Shown one piece after another: positions 8,579-17,102 of a DNA stretch of 64,000 nt. The position numbers and the translations under genes are program-made. The DNA is from Aquisalimonas sp007126095 (GTDB lineage Bacteria > Pseudomonadota > Gammaproteobacteria > Nitrococcales > Aquisalimonadaceae). The notes beneath the pieces were generated by a model. The model was not told the origin of the DNA and ran no database searches. It saw only the letters and a program-made list of their open reading frames with translations. Positions within the stretch are counted from its first letter, which is position 1; the number at the start of each line of letters is the position of its first letter. Location of the stretch: contig NZ_JBLWFT010000001.1 of the NCBI RefSeq assembly GCF_048323695.1, forward strand, positions 62,001 to 126,000, in the 5' to 3' direction.

Positions 8579-9823
8579 ATGACCAACTCAGCGAATGCTG
8601 ATGACATCATGGTCGGGCGACAGCCAATCTACGACAGGCAGCTGAACACCTGGGCCTACGAACTACTGTTTCGGGATACCGACCAGAATCGGGCCAACGT
8701 CATCGACGGCGACTGGGCGACCAGCCAGGTTCTGTACAACGCCTTTGTTGAAATCGGCATCGAAACGATTACCGGTCAGAAAAGAGCGTTCGTGAACCTG
8801 ACAACGCCGTTCATTCACGGCCACTACCCGTTGCCGTCCACACCCGATCTTCTGGTTCTTGAGGTGCTGGAAGATGTTGAGCCGTCTGAGCAGCTCCACG
8901 CGTCCATCGCCAGGCTCAAGAACCTCGGTTACACGATAGCCCTGGATGACTTCGTCTACGCTCCGAATCTGGCGGCTCTCGTGGACCTTGCCGATATCAT
9001 CAAGATCGACATTACCCGCCTGACGCGAACCGAGCTGGAGGAGCATGTCCAGACGCTGGGCCGCCCCGGACTGATGCTGTTGGCCGAGAAAGTGGAGACC
9101 CAGGCTGAGTACCGGCTGTGCGATGCACTCGGGTTCGACCTGTTCCAGGGGTTCTTTTTCTGCAAGCCCAATACCGTCAAGGGAAAACGCATAGCCAATA
9201 ACCGCCTTTCCCTGTTGCAGCTCCTCGCAATGCTGCAAAGCGATGATGTCACTGTGGATCAGCTCGAATCCTTGATCACGCAGGACGTTACACTCTCGTA
9301 TCGGTTGCTCAGGCTGATCAATTCACCACGCTTCGCCGTGGCCCGGGACATCGACTCGGTTCGCAACGCACTCATGCTCCTGGGGCCGCGCAACCTGCGC
9401 AGCTGGATCAGCCTGCTCGCCCTGTCCAGTGTGAAAGACAAGCCCGGTGAGCTGGTCCGGACCGCGACGATCCGGGCCAGAATGGCCGAGACACTGGGCC
9501 GCCATCATGGTGGGGCTCTTGGTCCGGAAACATACTTCACGGCCGGCCTGTTCTCGACGCTCGATGCACTGACGGACAGGCCCATGGCCGAACTGGTGGC
9601 TGAGCTCCCTCTGAGCAGGCCACTGGTGGCCGCGCTGCTCAACCGGAGCGGGACGATCGGCGAAACGCTTCAGCTCGTCATCAACTATGAGCAGGGCGAC
9701 TGGGAGAGTGCGCTGGTCAACGAAAGCGGCGTCGCACCCCGAACACTCCGGGACAGCTACCTTGAGGCAGTGTCGTGGGCTGAAGGGATGGCCGATGCGC
9801 TGATTGATGAGTCCGGGAGCTGA
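8579..9823 (+). CDS. EAL-HDOD signalling protein (YuxH-like)
   Basis: 414 aa. Residues about 10-205 form a reduced EAL-type domain and about 210-400 an HDOD domain (YRLLRLINSPRF, then ALMLLGPRNLRSWISLLAL). In active c-di-GMP phosphodiesterases the first motif is E-A-L; here it reads YELLFRD, and the usual downstream Asp-Asp motif is only partly kept as ALDDF. Proteins of this architecture generally do not hydrolyse c-di-GMP and are thought to bind it or partner proteins. The start follows TGGAG. It is a single gene facing a convergent diguanylate cyclase gene, consistent with a c-di-GMP-related signalling role. Confidence 0.85.
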   Translation: MTNSANADDIMVGRQPIYDRQLNTWAYELLFRDTDQNRANVIDGDWATSQVLYNAFVEIGIETITGQKRAFVNLTTPFIHGHYPLPSTPDLLVLEVLEDVEPSEQLHASIARLKNLGYTIALDDFVYAPNLAALVDLADIIKIDITRLTRTELEEHVQTLGRPGLMLLAEKVETQAEYRLCDALGFDLFQGFFFCKPNTVKGKRIANNRLSLLQLLAMLQSDDVTVDQLESLITQDVTLSYRLLRLINSPRFAVARDIDSVRNALMLLGPRNLRSWISLLALSSVKDKPGELVRTATIRARMAETLGRHHGGALGPETYFTAGLFSTLDALTDRPMAELVAELPLSRPLVAALLNRSGTIGETLQLVINYEQGDWESALVNESGVAPRTLRDSYLEAVSWAEGMADALIDESGS

Positions 9824-10055
9824 GCGTCGCCTGTTCCCTGCGGCCTGAGATGACTTGCGGGCACGACCCGTCGGCAAACCGGGCCGGCGCGCACTGCGCG
9901 GGCAGGAGTCGTCAGAACGCCGGGCGGTCGACACCCGATCAAGAACCACTTGCAGGGGCTGGTGGGGCTGGTGTCGCTTACGATTGTGGGGCGCTGGCCT
10001 TGGCAGGGCACTGAACAGGAGAGGTGATCAACACGACCTTTCGGCGCGTCAGGCG

Positions 10056-11090
10056 TCACCGATCTGCGGTGATCACCCGGTTTCGTCCGGCTGCCTTCGC
10101 CTGGTACAGGGCGCGGTCGGCCCGCTCGAGCAGCGCATGGCCAGGCTCCTGTGGCGCGTGTGCTGCAACACCCAGGCTGAGAGTGATGCTGCGCCCGTGC
10201 GGGAAAGGGTGCGCTGCAACCCGGTCGCACAGGTGCTGAGCCAGCACGGTGGCCTCGCTGAGCGACGTGTCGGGGCAAATGATGAGAAACTCCTCGCCGC
10301 CCCAGCGCCCGAGGACATCGGTCTCGCGGATGCGGGATTGCAGTAGCGGGGCCAGATCGGCGAGTACCTTGTCGCCGACGTGGTGTCCGAACGCGTCGTT
10401 GATGGGTTTGAAGTTGTCCACGTCCAGAAGGATCACGGTAAGGCCGGTGCCCACGCGGCCCTGGCGTTTCAGTTCATCGTGCAGGACCTGCTCCGTGTGG
10501 TAGCGGTTATGCAGGCCAGTCATCGTATCCGTGGTCGCGATGCGACGCATCTCCCGGTGGGCCGCTTCCAGTTCCTCTGTGCGCTGATCGACCATGCGCT
10601 TTAGAACGGCGGCCCGGTCTTCAAGCTCCTTCAACGGATAGCCCTCGCCGGGGCCGTGCGCGCTGCTCGGTTGCGACAGGTGCTTGTGGCAGAGCTTCCA
10701 GTGTGCCCCGTCATGCTGGAAGGTGAGCGAGAACCGTACCCGGTGCATGGTGACGGCCTGGTCGGCGGCGTGGAGATGCCAGTCCATCTCTCCCATGACG
10801 AGCCCGACGCCGGGACCCAGCCGCGTCGCTTCGCGCCTGTGGACGGTGTAATGAATGGGGGCGGGCACCTGCTCCACGTCGCGCCGGTAAAGCGTGAGTG
10901 CGTCATCGAGTTCGTAGACGGATTCATCAATACCCGTGCCAAAGCCCGAGATGTCGGGCGTTGCCAGGGCGGCGGACGCCTTGGCGTCTCTCCCGACGAA
11001 GAACGTCTGGAAGTAATGTTCACACGCGGAATAAAGATCCGAGAGGTCGGCGTCTGTCATTGTGTCGGTGCTCTCCACACTTGCTGTCAT
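10056..11090 (-). CDS. SnoaL-like domain/GGDEF diguanylate cyclase
   Basis: 344 aa with no membrane segment. Residues about 15-140 look like a SnoaL/NTF2-like sensor domain (conserved SGFGTG, many His/Trp in the barrel, ending HWKLCHKHLS). A coiled coil follows (LKELEDRAAVLKRMVDQRTEELEAA, about 155-180), then a GGDEF domain with intact GGEEF and the DxxNFKxxNDxxGH metal/nucleotide motif. It should make c-di-GMP in the cytoplasm in response to a small ligand bound by the NTF2-like pocket. The start at 11090 has AGGA 8 bases upstream; ATG 11060 with GGAGA is an alternative. Transcribed alone, convergent with the EAL-HDOD gene. Confidence 0.85.
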   Translation of the reverse strand: MTASVESTDTMTDADLSDLYSACEHYFQTFFVGRDAKASAALATPDISGFGTGIDESVYELDDALTLYRRDVEQVPAPIHYTVHRREATRLGPGVGLVMGEMDWHLHAADQAVTMHRVRFSLTFQHDGAHWKLCHKHLSQPSSAHGPGEGYPLKELEDRAAVLKRMVDQRTEELEAAHREMRRIATTDTMTGLHNRYHTEQVLHDELKRQGRVGTGLTVILLDVDNFKPINDAFGHHVGDKVLADLAPLLQSRIRETDVLGRWGGEEFLIICPDTSLSEATVLAQHLCDRVAAHPFPHGRSITLSLGVAAHAPQEPGHALLERADRALYQAKAAGRNRVITADR

Positions 11091-11310
11091 GCTGCAGGTC
11101 CTGCTTGACGTAATCCGCGCGTTGACTGGCAATCGGCTCCGTCCCGCAAGCGGAGGCTATCCCGGAATTCCTGTTCGCGCCAGTCGCTATGGTGATCTCC
11201 GCCGCAAAAAACTGACCCTCACTCAGGGAGAGAAATCCGGTTCGAGCGACCATCCTTACGAGTCACTTGCGCAGGCACAGTTGATGTAATATCACCTCGT
11301 CGCTGTGTTT

Positions 11311-11328
11311 GCCCCGCGCCGGCGGGGC
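11311..11328 (+). other. GC-rich leader hairpin before CbiM-like gene
   Basis: GCCCCGC (11311-11317) pairs with GCGGGGC (11322-11328) around a 4-base loop, followed by TCTCTTG. It sits 27 bases ahead of the membrane protein start, downstream of any promoter serving that gene, so it may act as an attenuator or mRNA-stability element. The T-run is weak. Confidence 0.3.
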
Positions 11329-11354
11329 TCTCTTGATAACAGAGCCGCGATCTG

Positions 11355-12020
11355 ATGAATGTTCACGCGTCACTGCTGCCGCCATTGCTGTTGTGGGGGC
11401 TCTGGCCGGTATTCATGCTGGTGATCATTCCTGTTGTGCTTCGTGCACCGTGGTCACTGCTTTTCGAGAACAGGTTGCAACCCCAGTTCGTCGGTTGCTG
11501 CGGGCTGGTGGCCCTGGCGTGGTCCATGAGTGCCGGCGTCCAGCCGGGCCTGGAGTTTCACCTGCTGGGCACGACCGTGCTGACGCTGCTGTTCGGGCGC
11601 ATGCTCGCCATTGCCGGTGCGACCGGGGCGCTCGTCGCGCTTTCGGTGCTGGGGTTCTACGAGTGGCAGGCGTTGCCAGTCAACGCCTTGCTGCTGGCCG
11701 TCTTGCCTGTGTTGACCGCGCATGTGATCGGGTATTACGCCTATCGTTGGCTGCCGCACCACTTGTTCATTTACATCTTCGTGGTGGCCTTTTTCGGCGC
11801 GATGTTCGCGGTAGCAGTGGTTCTGGTGACGTCCTCCGCGCTCCATGCTGCAATCGGTGCATACCCGCCTGATCTCATCTGGCGTGATTATCTGATGGTC
11901 ATGCCGCTCGTGATGTTCCCGGAAGGCTTCATCACCGGCATGATCATGACCATGTGTGTGGTTTTCCGGCCGGAGTGGGTACGGACATTCGATGACCGAG
12001 ACTACCTGATGGACAAGTAG
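11355..12020 (+). CDS. CbiM-like energy-coupling-factor permease family membrane protein
   Basis: 221 aa with six or seven hydrophobic segments. The region YYAYRWLPHHLF and the C-terminal MPLVMFPEGFITGMIMT resemble the CbiM family of ECF-type Ni/Co transporter components. The N-terminus lacks the MHI-type metal-binding start of true CbiM (here MNVHAS), and no CbiN/Q/O-like partner is nearby, so a working cobalt or nickel importer is doubtful. No regulator or cobalamin riboswitch is visible upstream. A solitary member of the family with unknown cargo is the safest call. Confidence 0.6.
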   Translation: MNVHASLLPPLLLWGLWPVFMLVIIPVVLRAPWSLLFENRLQPQFVGCCGLVALAWSMSAGVQPGLEFHLLGTTVLTLLFGRMLAIAGATGALVALSVLGFYEWQALPVNALLLAVLPVLTAHVIGYYAYRWLPHHLFIYIFVVAFFGAMFAVAVVLVTSSALHAAIGAYPPDLIWRDYLMVMPLVMFPEGFITGMIMTMCVVFRPEWVRTFDDRDYLMDK

Positions 12021-12069
12021 GGTAGGGGAGCGGTTCGGAGTATCGGCGCCACGGTGCAGGCCTCCCGCG

Positions 12070-12657
12070 TTAGGACTGAGTTTCTGGCACGGTTCCGGTG
12101 GGCTTGAAGGCATAGCACAACTGCTTGGCACCGCGTTGACCCACCTGCTCTCCGGTCACCCGGCATGTGACGCCGTGGCTTCCGCCGTCATCGCGGTAGC
12201 CACAGTCGGCGCAGACACCGAACGTGGGCTCGCCGCACTGCGTGTCGACGTGCGCCGTAATATGTCGCATGACGTCTTCAAGCACCCGTCGCTTCGCGGG
12301 GGGAAGCATGTCGATGGCGCGAACCAACGCCTCGGCAGGGTCTTCCGCCAGCGCTCGCTCTCCCTCGGCGGTCAAGTTCAGTTCCTTCCTGCGCCCGTCC
12401 GCGGTGCTGCGCTCGCGTCGCAGATAGCCTTTCCGCACCAGAGATTTCACTGTCTGGGACGCAGTGCCACGGGTGGTCCCGTGGAAGCTCGCGAACGCAG
12501 ACGGCGTACGCGAGAAGTCATTGGCGCGGGCGAAAAAGCGTAGGGCTGCCCACTGGGCAGCGGACAGCGCCGGGGCGCGGTGGCTGCCCGAGGCCTGATT
12601 GGCCGCGTGGATGATCAGGTCGGCCGAGAGCTCAGAGGTATTCTCGTTCATACCCAT
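12070..12657 (-). CDS. MarR family regulator with Cys-rich C-terminal tail
   Basis: 195 aa. The winged-helix domain spans about residues 10-135 (ALSAAQWAALRFF, recognition region TRGTASQTVKSLVRKGYL, wing RRERSTADGRRKELNLT). The tail beyond about residue 145 contains five Cys in a C-x7-C-x2-C-x11-C-x15-C pattern, including CADC, suggesting a bound Zn or Fe-S cluster or thiol redox sensing. Start is ATG 12657 or the in-frame ATG 12651. It is divergent from selO with palindromic sites between, so it probably controls itself and selO. Tails of this general kind occur in some other MarR proteins; their function is not known to me. Confidence 0.8.
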   Translation of the reverse strand: MGMNENTSELSADLIIHAANQASGSHRAPALSAAQWAALRFFARANDFSRTPSAFASFHGTTRGTASQTVKSLVRKGYLRRERSTADGRRKELNLTAEGERALAEDPAEALVRAIDMLPPAKRRVLEDVMRHITAHVDTQCGEPTFGVCADCGYRDDGGSHGVTCRVTGEQVGQRGAKQLCYAFKPTGTVPETQS

Positions 12658-12659
12658 AT

Positions 12660-12676
12660 GATAGCGAAACACTATC
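12660..12676. promoter_or_regulatory. Candidate MarR operator near marR start
   Basis: GATAG (12660-12664) and CTATC (12672-12676) form an inverted repeat around CGAAACA, directly in front of the marR start codon. MarR proteins usually bind such 15-20 bp palindromes. A related GTAGTGTCGAAACG sequence lies in the selO half of the same region. Confidence 0.45.
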
Positions 12677-12698
12677 GGTTTGAAACCAGTCTGCGCCT

Positions 12699-12729
12699 TT
12701 GGTAGTGTCGAAACGAAACCAAATACCAA
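12699..12729. promoter_or_regulatory. Second inverted repeat in marR-selO divergent region
   Basis: TTGGTA (12699-12704) and TACCAA (12724-12729) form a perfect 6-bp inverted repeat with 19 bases between, 13 bases before the selO start. The centre holds the repeated GAAAC units also present in the first palindrome, so it may be a second binding site for the same regulator. Confidence 0.35.
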
Positions 12730-12741
12730 GGTCTATGCATC

Positions 12742-14253
12742 ATGAACGCATACGGACCCTCAGTCGCTGCCTCTGAGCATGAGCCCGTGCTGCTGCGGTT
12801 TGACAACACCTATGTGCAGTTGCCGGAGCGCTTCTACGCCCGCTGTAAGCCGGCGACGCCGGCGGCGCCAGCGACGGTACAGTTCAATCGCGGGCTCGCG
12901 ACGGAACTCGGCCTGCCTCACCTGGAGCGTGCCCGGATCGCGGGGGTCTTCAGCGGTTGGCAGGTTCCGCAGGATGCAGAGCCCATCGCGCTGGCCTACG
13001 CCGGCCATCAGTTCGGTCACCTCGTTCCTCAGTTGGGGGACGGGCGCGCTGTGTTGCTCGGCGAGGTGGTCGACCGCAACGGTGTTCGTCGGGACGTTCA
13101 ACTCAAAGGGTCCGGCATGACGCCCTTCTCCCGCGGTGGTGACGGTCGCTGCCCGATCGGACCTGCAATGCGGGAGTACCTGGTCAGCGAGGCCATGCAC
13201 GCAATGGGTGTGCCCACTAGCCGTGCCCTGGCGCTGGTCACCACGGGAGAGCGCGTGCGGCGCGAAACGCACCTCCCGGGTGCGGTCATCACCCGAGTGG
13301 CACAAAGCCACGTACGCGTTGGCACATTCGAGTACTTCGCCGTGCGTGGGGACGTCGAGGCCCTGCGCATTCTGGCGGATTACGTGATTGATCGGCATGG
13401 GCTGGCCGGAGATGACGGCGAGAACCGGTATCTGGCGCTTCTGCGTGAAGTGGTGCGCCGGCAGGCTGCGTTAATCGCCCTGTGGATGAACCTCGGGTTC
13501 ATCCATGGCGTGATGAATACCGATAACACCACGCTGATCGGCGAGACGCTGGACTATGGCCCCTGCGCGTTCCTTGACGACTATGATGCCGGCGCCTGCT
13601 TCAGCTTCATCGACCAGGGCGGTCGCTACCGCTACGAGAATCAGCCGGCCGTCGCGCAATGGAATCTGATGCGTCTCGCTGAGACCTTGCTGCCGCTGCT
13701 GGATGACGATCAGGACGCAGCCATCGAACAGGCGCAGGAGGCCGTCAGCTCGTTCCCTGCGCTCTACGAACGTGATCGCCTGCAGGGTATGCGGCGCAAA
13801 CTGGGCCTGTTCAGCGAGCACCCGGACGACAGTACGCTGATGCATGACTTGCTCGCGCTTCTGGAGCGCCAGCGGGTGGATTACACGCGTTTCTTCCGGC
13901 GCCTGGGTGCCATCGCTGTCGAGCCGAACCTCGATTCGTCGGTTCGCAAGCTGTTCAGTGCCCCGGATGACTGGGAGCAGTGGTATACACGCTGGCTTGA
14001 ACGTCTTCGGCGGGATAGCGGGCGCAGCACCGAGCGCATGCGTGCCATGCATCGGGTCAATCCCGCTGTTGTTCCGCGAAACCATGCGGTGAATGCCGCT
14101 ATCAAGGCGGCAGAGCAGCACGGCGACCTGGCCCCGTTTCAGGAACTCCTGTCGAGGGTGACACAGCCGTTCGCAGATCATCCGGAGGATGCTGACGGCG
14201 CTCGCCCACCGGAGGCGAGAGAGCGAGTGCTCAGAACCTTCTGCGGTACATGA
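12742..14253 (+). CDS. selO: Protein adenylyltransferase SelO (YdiU/UPF0061)
   Basis: 503 aa, close to the family size. SelO has a pseudokinase fold that binds ATP inverted and transfers AMP to Ser/Thr/Tyr of target proteins, linked to redox stress. Visible motifs: FSGWQ, YAGHQFG, the Lys-containing QLKGSG, GGDGR, the catalytic-loop HGVMNTDN (about residue 254) and the DFG-equivalent DYGPCAFLD. The C-terminus has no selenocysteine/TGA extension, normal for bacteria. It is divergent from a Cys-rich MarR regulator with operator-like repeats between them, so redox-responsive expression is plausible. Confidence 0.93.
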   Translation: MNAYGPSVAASEHEPVLLRFDNTYVQLPERFYARCKPATPAAPATVQFNRGLATELGLPHLERARIAGVFSGWQVPQDAEPIALAYAGHQFGHLVPQLGDGRAVLLGEVVDRNGVRRDVQLKGSGMTPFSRGGDGRCPIGPAMREYLVSEAMHAMGVPTSRALALVTTGERVRRETHLPGAVITRVAQSHVRVGTFEYFAVRGDVEALRILADYVIDRHGLAGDDGENRYLALLREVVRRQAALIALWMNLGFIHGVMNTDNTTLIGETLDYGPCAFLDDYDAGACFSFIDQGGRYRYENQPAVAQWNLMRLAETLLPLLDDDQDAAIEQAQEAVSSFPALYERDRLQGMRRKLGLFSEHPDDSTLMHDLLALLERQRVDYTRFFRRLGAIAVEPNLDSSVRKLFSAPDDWEQWYTRWLERLRRDSGRSTERMRAMHRVNPAVVPRNHAVNAAIKAAEQHGDLAPFQELLSRVTQPFADHPEDADGARPPEARERVLRTFCGT

Positions 14254-14323
14254 CAGGCCGTGAGGGCGTCATTCGACGTTGCGGGAAGGCTTCGTGGTGA
14301 AACCCTCAGGAGACGCAGGACGA

Positions 14324-14779
14324 ATGTTGGCATTCTACGCAGGTGGGAGGTTGTGGATGGAAAGGGTGAACGCGAATCCGGGGCAGATGTATGCAGGGCT
14401 CGAGCAGAAGGTTCTCGACGCAAGTCTGCGCAAGGAGTTACGAGGCATCCGGGCTCGGGTCATTCATTTGCTGGACCAGCAACTCGCATATCGACCAGGG
14501 ACAGGGGCCTGGCGAAAGGCGTTGGAGCACCTCGAGCGCGTCGTTGGCCGTGGGCTCAGACTGGAAGATGATCTTCTTCGTGGAAAGCATTTCGATGGGT
14601 ATCGAGAGGGTGATGGGGACGCTTGGGACCTTTGCGCTGATGTTGGCAAGTTGCGCGGGCGCCTGCCTCAGTTATTCCATGAGGCGCGGGAAGCGAATCC
14701 GGATACGGCCTTCATGGCTTATCTAAGGCTCTCTGCCAGCCTGCGTCGCTGGGCCGGTTGCATAGAGGCCAAAGCGTAA
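14324..14779 (+). CDS. Hypothetical helical protein
   Basis: 151 aa, not recognised. Mostly alpha-helical and basic, without membrane segment or signal peptide. The middle part (about residues 30-95) is rich in Arg, Leu and Glu in heptad-like spacing, and there are two Cys near positions 110 and 146. ATG 14324 was chosen because it follows AGGAGACGCAGGA; an upstream TTG at 14279 would add 15 residues. It lies 70 bases after selO in the same direction and could share its transcript. The coding call rests on an uninterrupted frame, a good ribosome binding site and the absence of a better gene on either strand. Confidence 0.5.
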   Translation: MLAFYAGGRLWMERVNANPGQMYAGLEQKVLDASLRKELRGIRARVIHLLDQQLAYRPGTGAWRKALEHLERVVGRGLRLEDDLLRGKHFDGYREGDGDAWDLCADVGKLRGRLPQLFHEAREANPDTAFMAYLRLSASLRRWAGCIEAKA

Positions 14780-14918
14780 TGCTCGAGAATCGGGCGGGCC
14801 GCTGCTCGAATTATTGCGTCGGAGTGGCCACGCCTCCGGGGAAGTCCATCATGACGTGTTTTTTCTGTTGTTTGATGCATGTTTTTTCTTCGTGAAAACA
14901 GAGGGATATGATCGCGAT

Positions 14919-14946
14919 TTGACAGTGTGGTGAGGCGCTGTAGAAT
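14919..14946 (+). promoter_or_regulatory. Sigma-70 promoter of tRNA-Val
   Basis: A consensus -35 TTGACA (14919-14924), a 16-base spacer and -10 TAGAAT (14941-14946), followed by a GC-rich discriminator. The tRNA begins 15 bases after the -10. This is the clearest promoter in the window. Confidence 0.85.
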
Positions 14947-14961
14947 ACGCGGACAACCGAC

Positions 14962-15038
14962 AGGCGCGTAGCTCAGCTGGTTAGAGCACCACCTTGACAT
15001 GGTGGGGGTCGGTGGTTCGAGTCCACTCGCGCCTACCA
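14962..15038 (+). tRNA. valV: tRNA-Val (anticodon GAC)
   Basis: A complete 77-base cloverleaf with encoded CCA. The acceptor stem AGGCGCG pairs with CGCGCCU, the D arm has GCUCAGCUGGUUAGAGC, and the anticodon stem CCACC/GGUGG encloses the loop UUGACAU with GAC at 14996-14998. The T arm carries GGUUCGAGUCC. GAC reads GUC and GUU valine codons. It is a single-gene transcript with its own promoter and terminator. Confidence 0.97.
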
Positions 15039-15048
15039 GATTCGTGAA

Positions 15049-15077
15049 AGGCTTACGGGATCCGTAAGCCTTTTTTT
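15049..15077 (+). terminator. Rho-independent terminator of tRNA-Val
   Basis: AGGCTTACGG (15049-15058) pairs perfectly with CCGTAAGCCT (15062-15071) around a 3-base loop and is followed by seven T residues (15071-15077). It starts 11 bases after the tRNA's CCA end. Confidence 0.95.
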
Positions 15078-15164
15078 GTTTCACGGCCAGCTTGTATTGC
15101 CCGCTCGGGTGTCCTGTGTCGTCTGACTTCCCCCGAGGGCAATCGTGGTCAGCCGGGGGATCCA

Positions 15165-15512
15165 ATGAACTCCACTCTCAGCAAGCGTTTCAGCTACGTC
15201 CTCGTCGGTGGCGGCATTGTGCTGTCGGCGCTGGCCGTGCTTCTGCTCATTGCCACGTATCAGCATAATGCGGCGGTTGCCGCCGAGGTTGAGGCAGCGC
15301 AGGAGGCCATCACGCACTCCGCGGAAATGACCAACGGCAGTGATGAGAATGCGGCCGAGCGTGCCCAGGAGCTGGCCGAAATCGAGGCGCTTGCAGAAGA
15401 GTCTCGCGGTTCCTACATGCCTTCAGCCATACTGTTGCTCTTGGGTGTAGGCGGGCTTATGGCCGGTGTGCGTATCTACCGGAGCAACGGATCTGCCGGT
15501 GAAGGCGGTTAA
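15165..15512 (+). CDS. Small two-segment membrane protein, function unknown
   Basis: 115 aa with a hydrophobic segment at about residues 10-30, a Glu/Ala-rich helical loop (about 33-82), and a second segment at about 85-102. The two-helix hairpin with an acidic loop suggests an inner-membrane protein with the loop in the periplasm or cytoplasm. No family was recognised. The start follows GGGGGA. It is 39 bases ahead of the photolyase gene in the same direction and may be cotranscribed, though no functional link is apparent. Confidence 0.65.
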   Translation: MNSTLSKRFSYVLVGGGIVLSALAVLLLIATYQHNAAVAAEVEAAQEAITHSAEMTNGSDENAAERAQELAEIEALAEESRGSYMPSAILLLLGVGGLMAGVRIYRSNGSAGEGG

Positions 15513-15551
15513 CTGACACGGCCTCACACCGGACGGACGTTCGGAGGTGCC

Positions 15552-17102
15552 GTGGCCGATGCGGTTCAACTGGTCTGGTTCAAGCGCGATCTCAGGGTGC
15601 ATGATCATGCCGCCCTGGATGCGGCAGCGGCGCGGGGCCCCGTACTCCCTCTTTATGTGGTAGAGCCCGAGCTGTGGCGTCAGCCTGACGCCTCTGGTCG
15701 TCAATGGCAGTTTGTTCACGCGAGCCTGCAGGACCTCAACAGGGCGCTTGCCGCCCTTGGCCAGCCTCTGCTTGTGCGACAGGGTGACGCATGTGATGTG
15801 CTTGCGGCGTTGCGCGATACTTGCGTGATTGCGGCTGTGCATGCCCATCAGGAGACCGGTAACGGGTGGACTTACGCCCGCGATGAGCGTGTTCGCGCCT
15901 ACCTTCGTGATGCGGGCGTTCCGTTGTTCGAGTACCGGCAGAACGGCGTTGTTCGCGGGCTTCGGTCCAGGGATGGGTGGGCTCGGCAGTGGGAAACGCT
16001 GGTGGGTGCCACCCGCTGTGGGGCGCCCAGGGCGATCAAGGGCGTGGCGGGGCTCGACGCCGGTATTATTCCCGATTGGCCCGCGCCCGAGCTCGCCAGA
16101 GAACCCGGTGATGTGCTGATCCAGCCGGGTGGCCGGAAGATGGCGCAGGCCGTGTTGGACGGTTTCCTGGGGCGCCGCGTGGAGGGTTACTCAGGTGGCA
16201 TATCACGCCCGGAGTCGGCCTGGCTGGCCAGCTCGCGGCTGAGCCCGCATCTGGCGCACGGTACGCTGAGTCTCAGGGAAGTGGTGCAGGCCGCGCGCGA
16301 GCGCCGTGCAGTGGTCAAGGGTGACGCCCCCTCGGCACAGCGGGCACAGTGGCTGCGATCACTCAAGCGCTTCGAGGAGCGACTGCACTGGCACTGCCAC
16401 TTCATGCAGAAGCTGGAGTCGGAGCCGCGCTTCGAGTACCAGAATATGCAGCGTGCCTGTGACGGCTTGCGCGAGGGTGAATTCAACGACGCGTTGTTCG
16501 CCGCCTGGAGTCGCGGCGAGACCGGATTTCCGCTGGTGGACGCGTGTATGCGGCAGCTGCACGCCCGCGGATGGCTGAATTTCCGGATGCGTGCGATGGT
16601 GGTCTCGTTCGCCAGCTACAATCTCTGGCTGGACTGGCGACGCACAGGCCCGTTCCTCGCGCGGCAGTTCACGGACTACGAAGCGGGCATCCATTACTGC
16701 CAGATGCAGATGCAGTCCGGCACGACGGGGATCAATACGCTGCGCATCTACAACCCCGTGAAACAGAGTGAAGAGCAGGATGGGGCAGGGGCGTTCATCC
16801 GGCGCTGGGTCCCGGAGCTCGACCACGTGCCGACGGGGTGGCTGCACCAGCCCTGGGCCATGCCGATGTCCGTGCAGCGCCAGGCCGACTGCGTGCTGGA
16901 CCGCGATTACCCGCACCGCATTGTTGATCATCAAGAGGCGGCCAGACGGGCCCGGGAGCGTTTTCGCGCGGTACGGCACGACCCTGACGCGAATCGCGAG
17001 GCGGACGCCATACAGCATCGTCACGGCAGCCGCCGAGGAGCGAGAACGGCGAAGAAGCGGCCCTCGTCACCCCGGAATGACCCCCAGGGCGAGCTGTTCT
17101 AG
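15552..17102 (+). CDS. Cryptochrome/photolyase family FAD-binding protein
   Basis: 516 aa. The N-terminal alpha/beta domain begins VQLVWFKRDLRVHDH, the photolyase signature. The C-terminal helical FAD domain has RGWLNFRMRAM, NLWLDWRRTG and LRIYNP. Photolyases repair UV-induced pyrimidine dimers with blue light. In E. coli PhrB three Trp carry electrons to FAD; the two corresponding to W306 and W359 are present, but the W382 region (WQWAASTG) is replaced by YCQMQMQSG, seen in a less-studied bacterial branch. The basic C-terminal tail (about 480-516) is probably disordered. The GTG start follows GGAGG. The end overlaps the convergent chemoreceptor gene in a shared CTAG. Confidence 0.85.
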   Translation: MADAVQLVWFKRDLRVHDHAALDAAAARGPVLPLYVVEPELWRQPDASGRQWQFVHASLQDLNRALAALGQPLLVRQGDACDVLAALRDTCVIAAVHAHQETGNGWTYARDERVRAYLRDAGVPLFEYRQNGVVRGLRSRDGWARQWETLVGATRCGAPRAIKGVAGLDAGIIPDWPAPELAREPGDVLIQPGGRKMAQAVLDGFLGRRVEGYSGGISRPESAWLASSRLSPHLAHGTLSLREVVQAARERRAVVKGDAPSAQRAQWLRSLKRFEERLHWHCHFMQKLESEPRFEYQNMQRACDGLREGEFNDALFAAWSRGETGFPLVDACMRQLHARGWLNFRMRAMVVSFASYNLWLDWRRTGPFLARQFTDYEAGIHYCQMQMQSGTTGINTLRIYNPVKQSEEQDGAGAFIRRWVPELDHVPTGWLHQPWAMPMSVQRQADCVLDRDYPHRIVDHQEAARRARERFRAVRHDPDANREADAIQHRHGSRRGARTAKKRPSSPRNDPQGELF

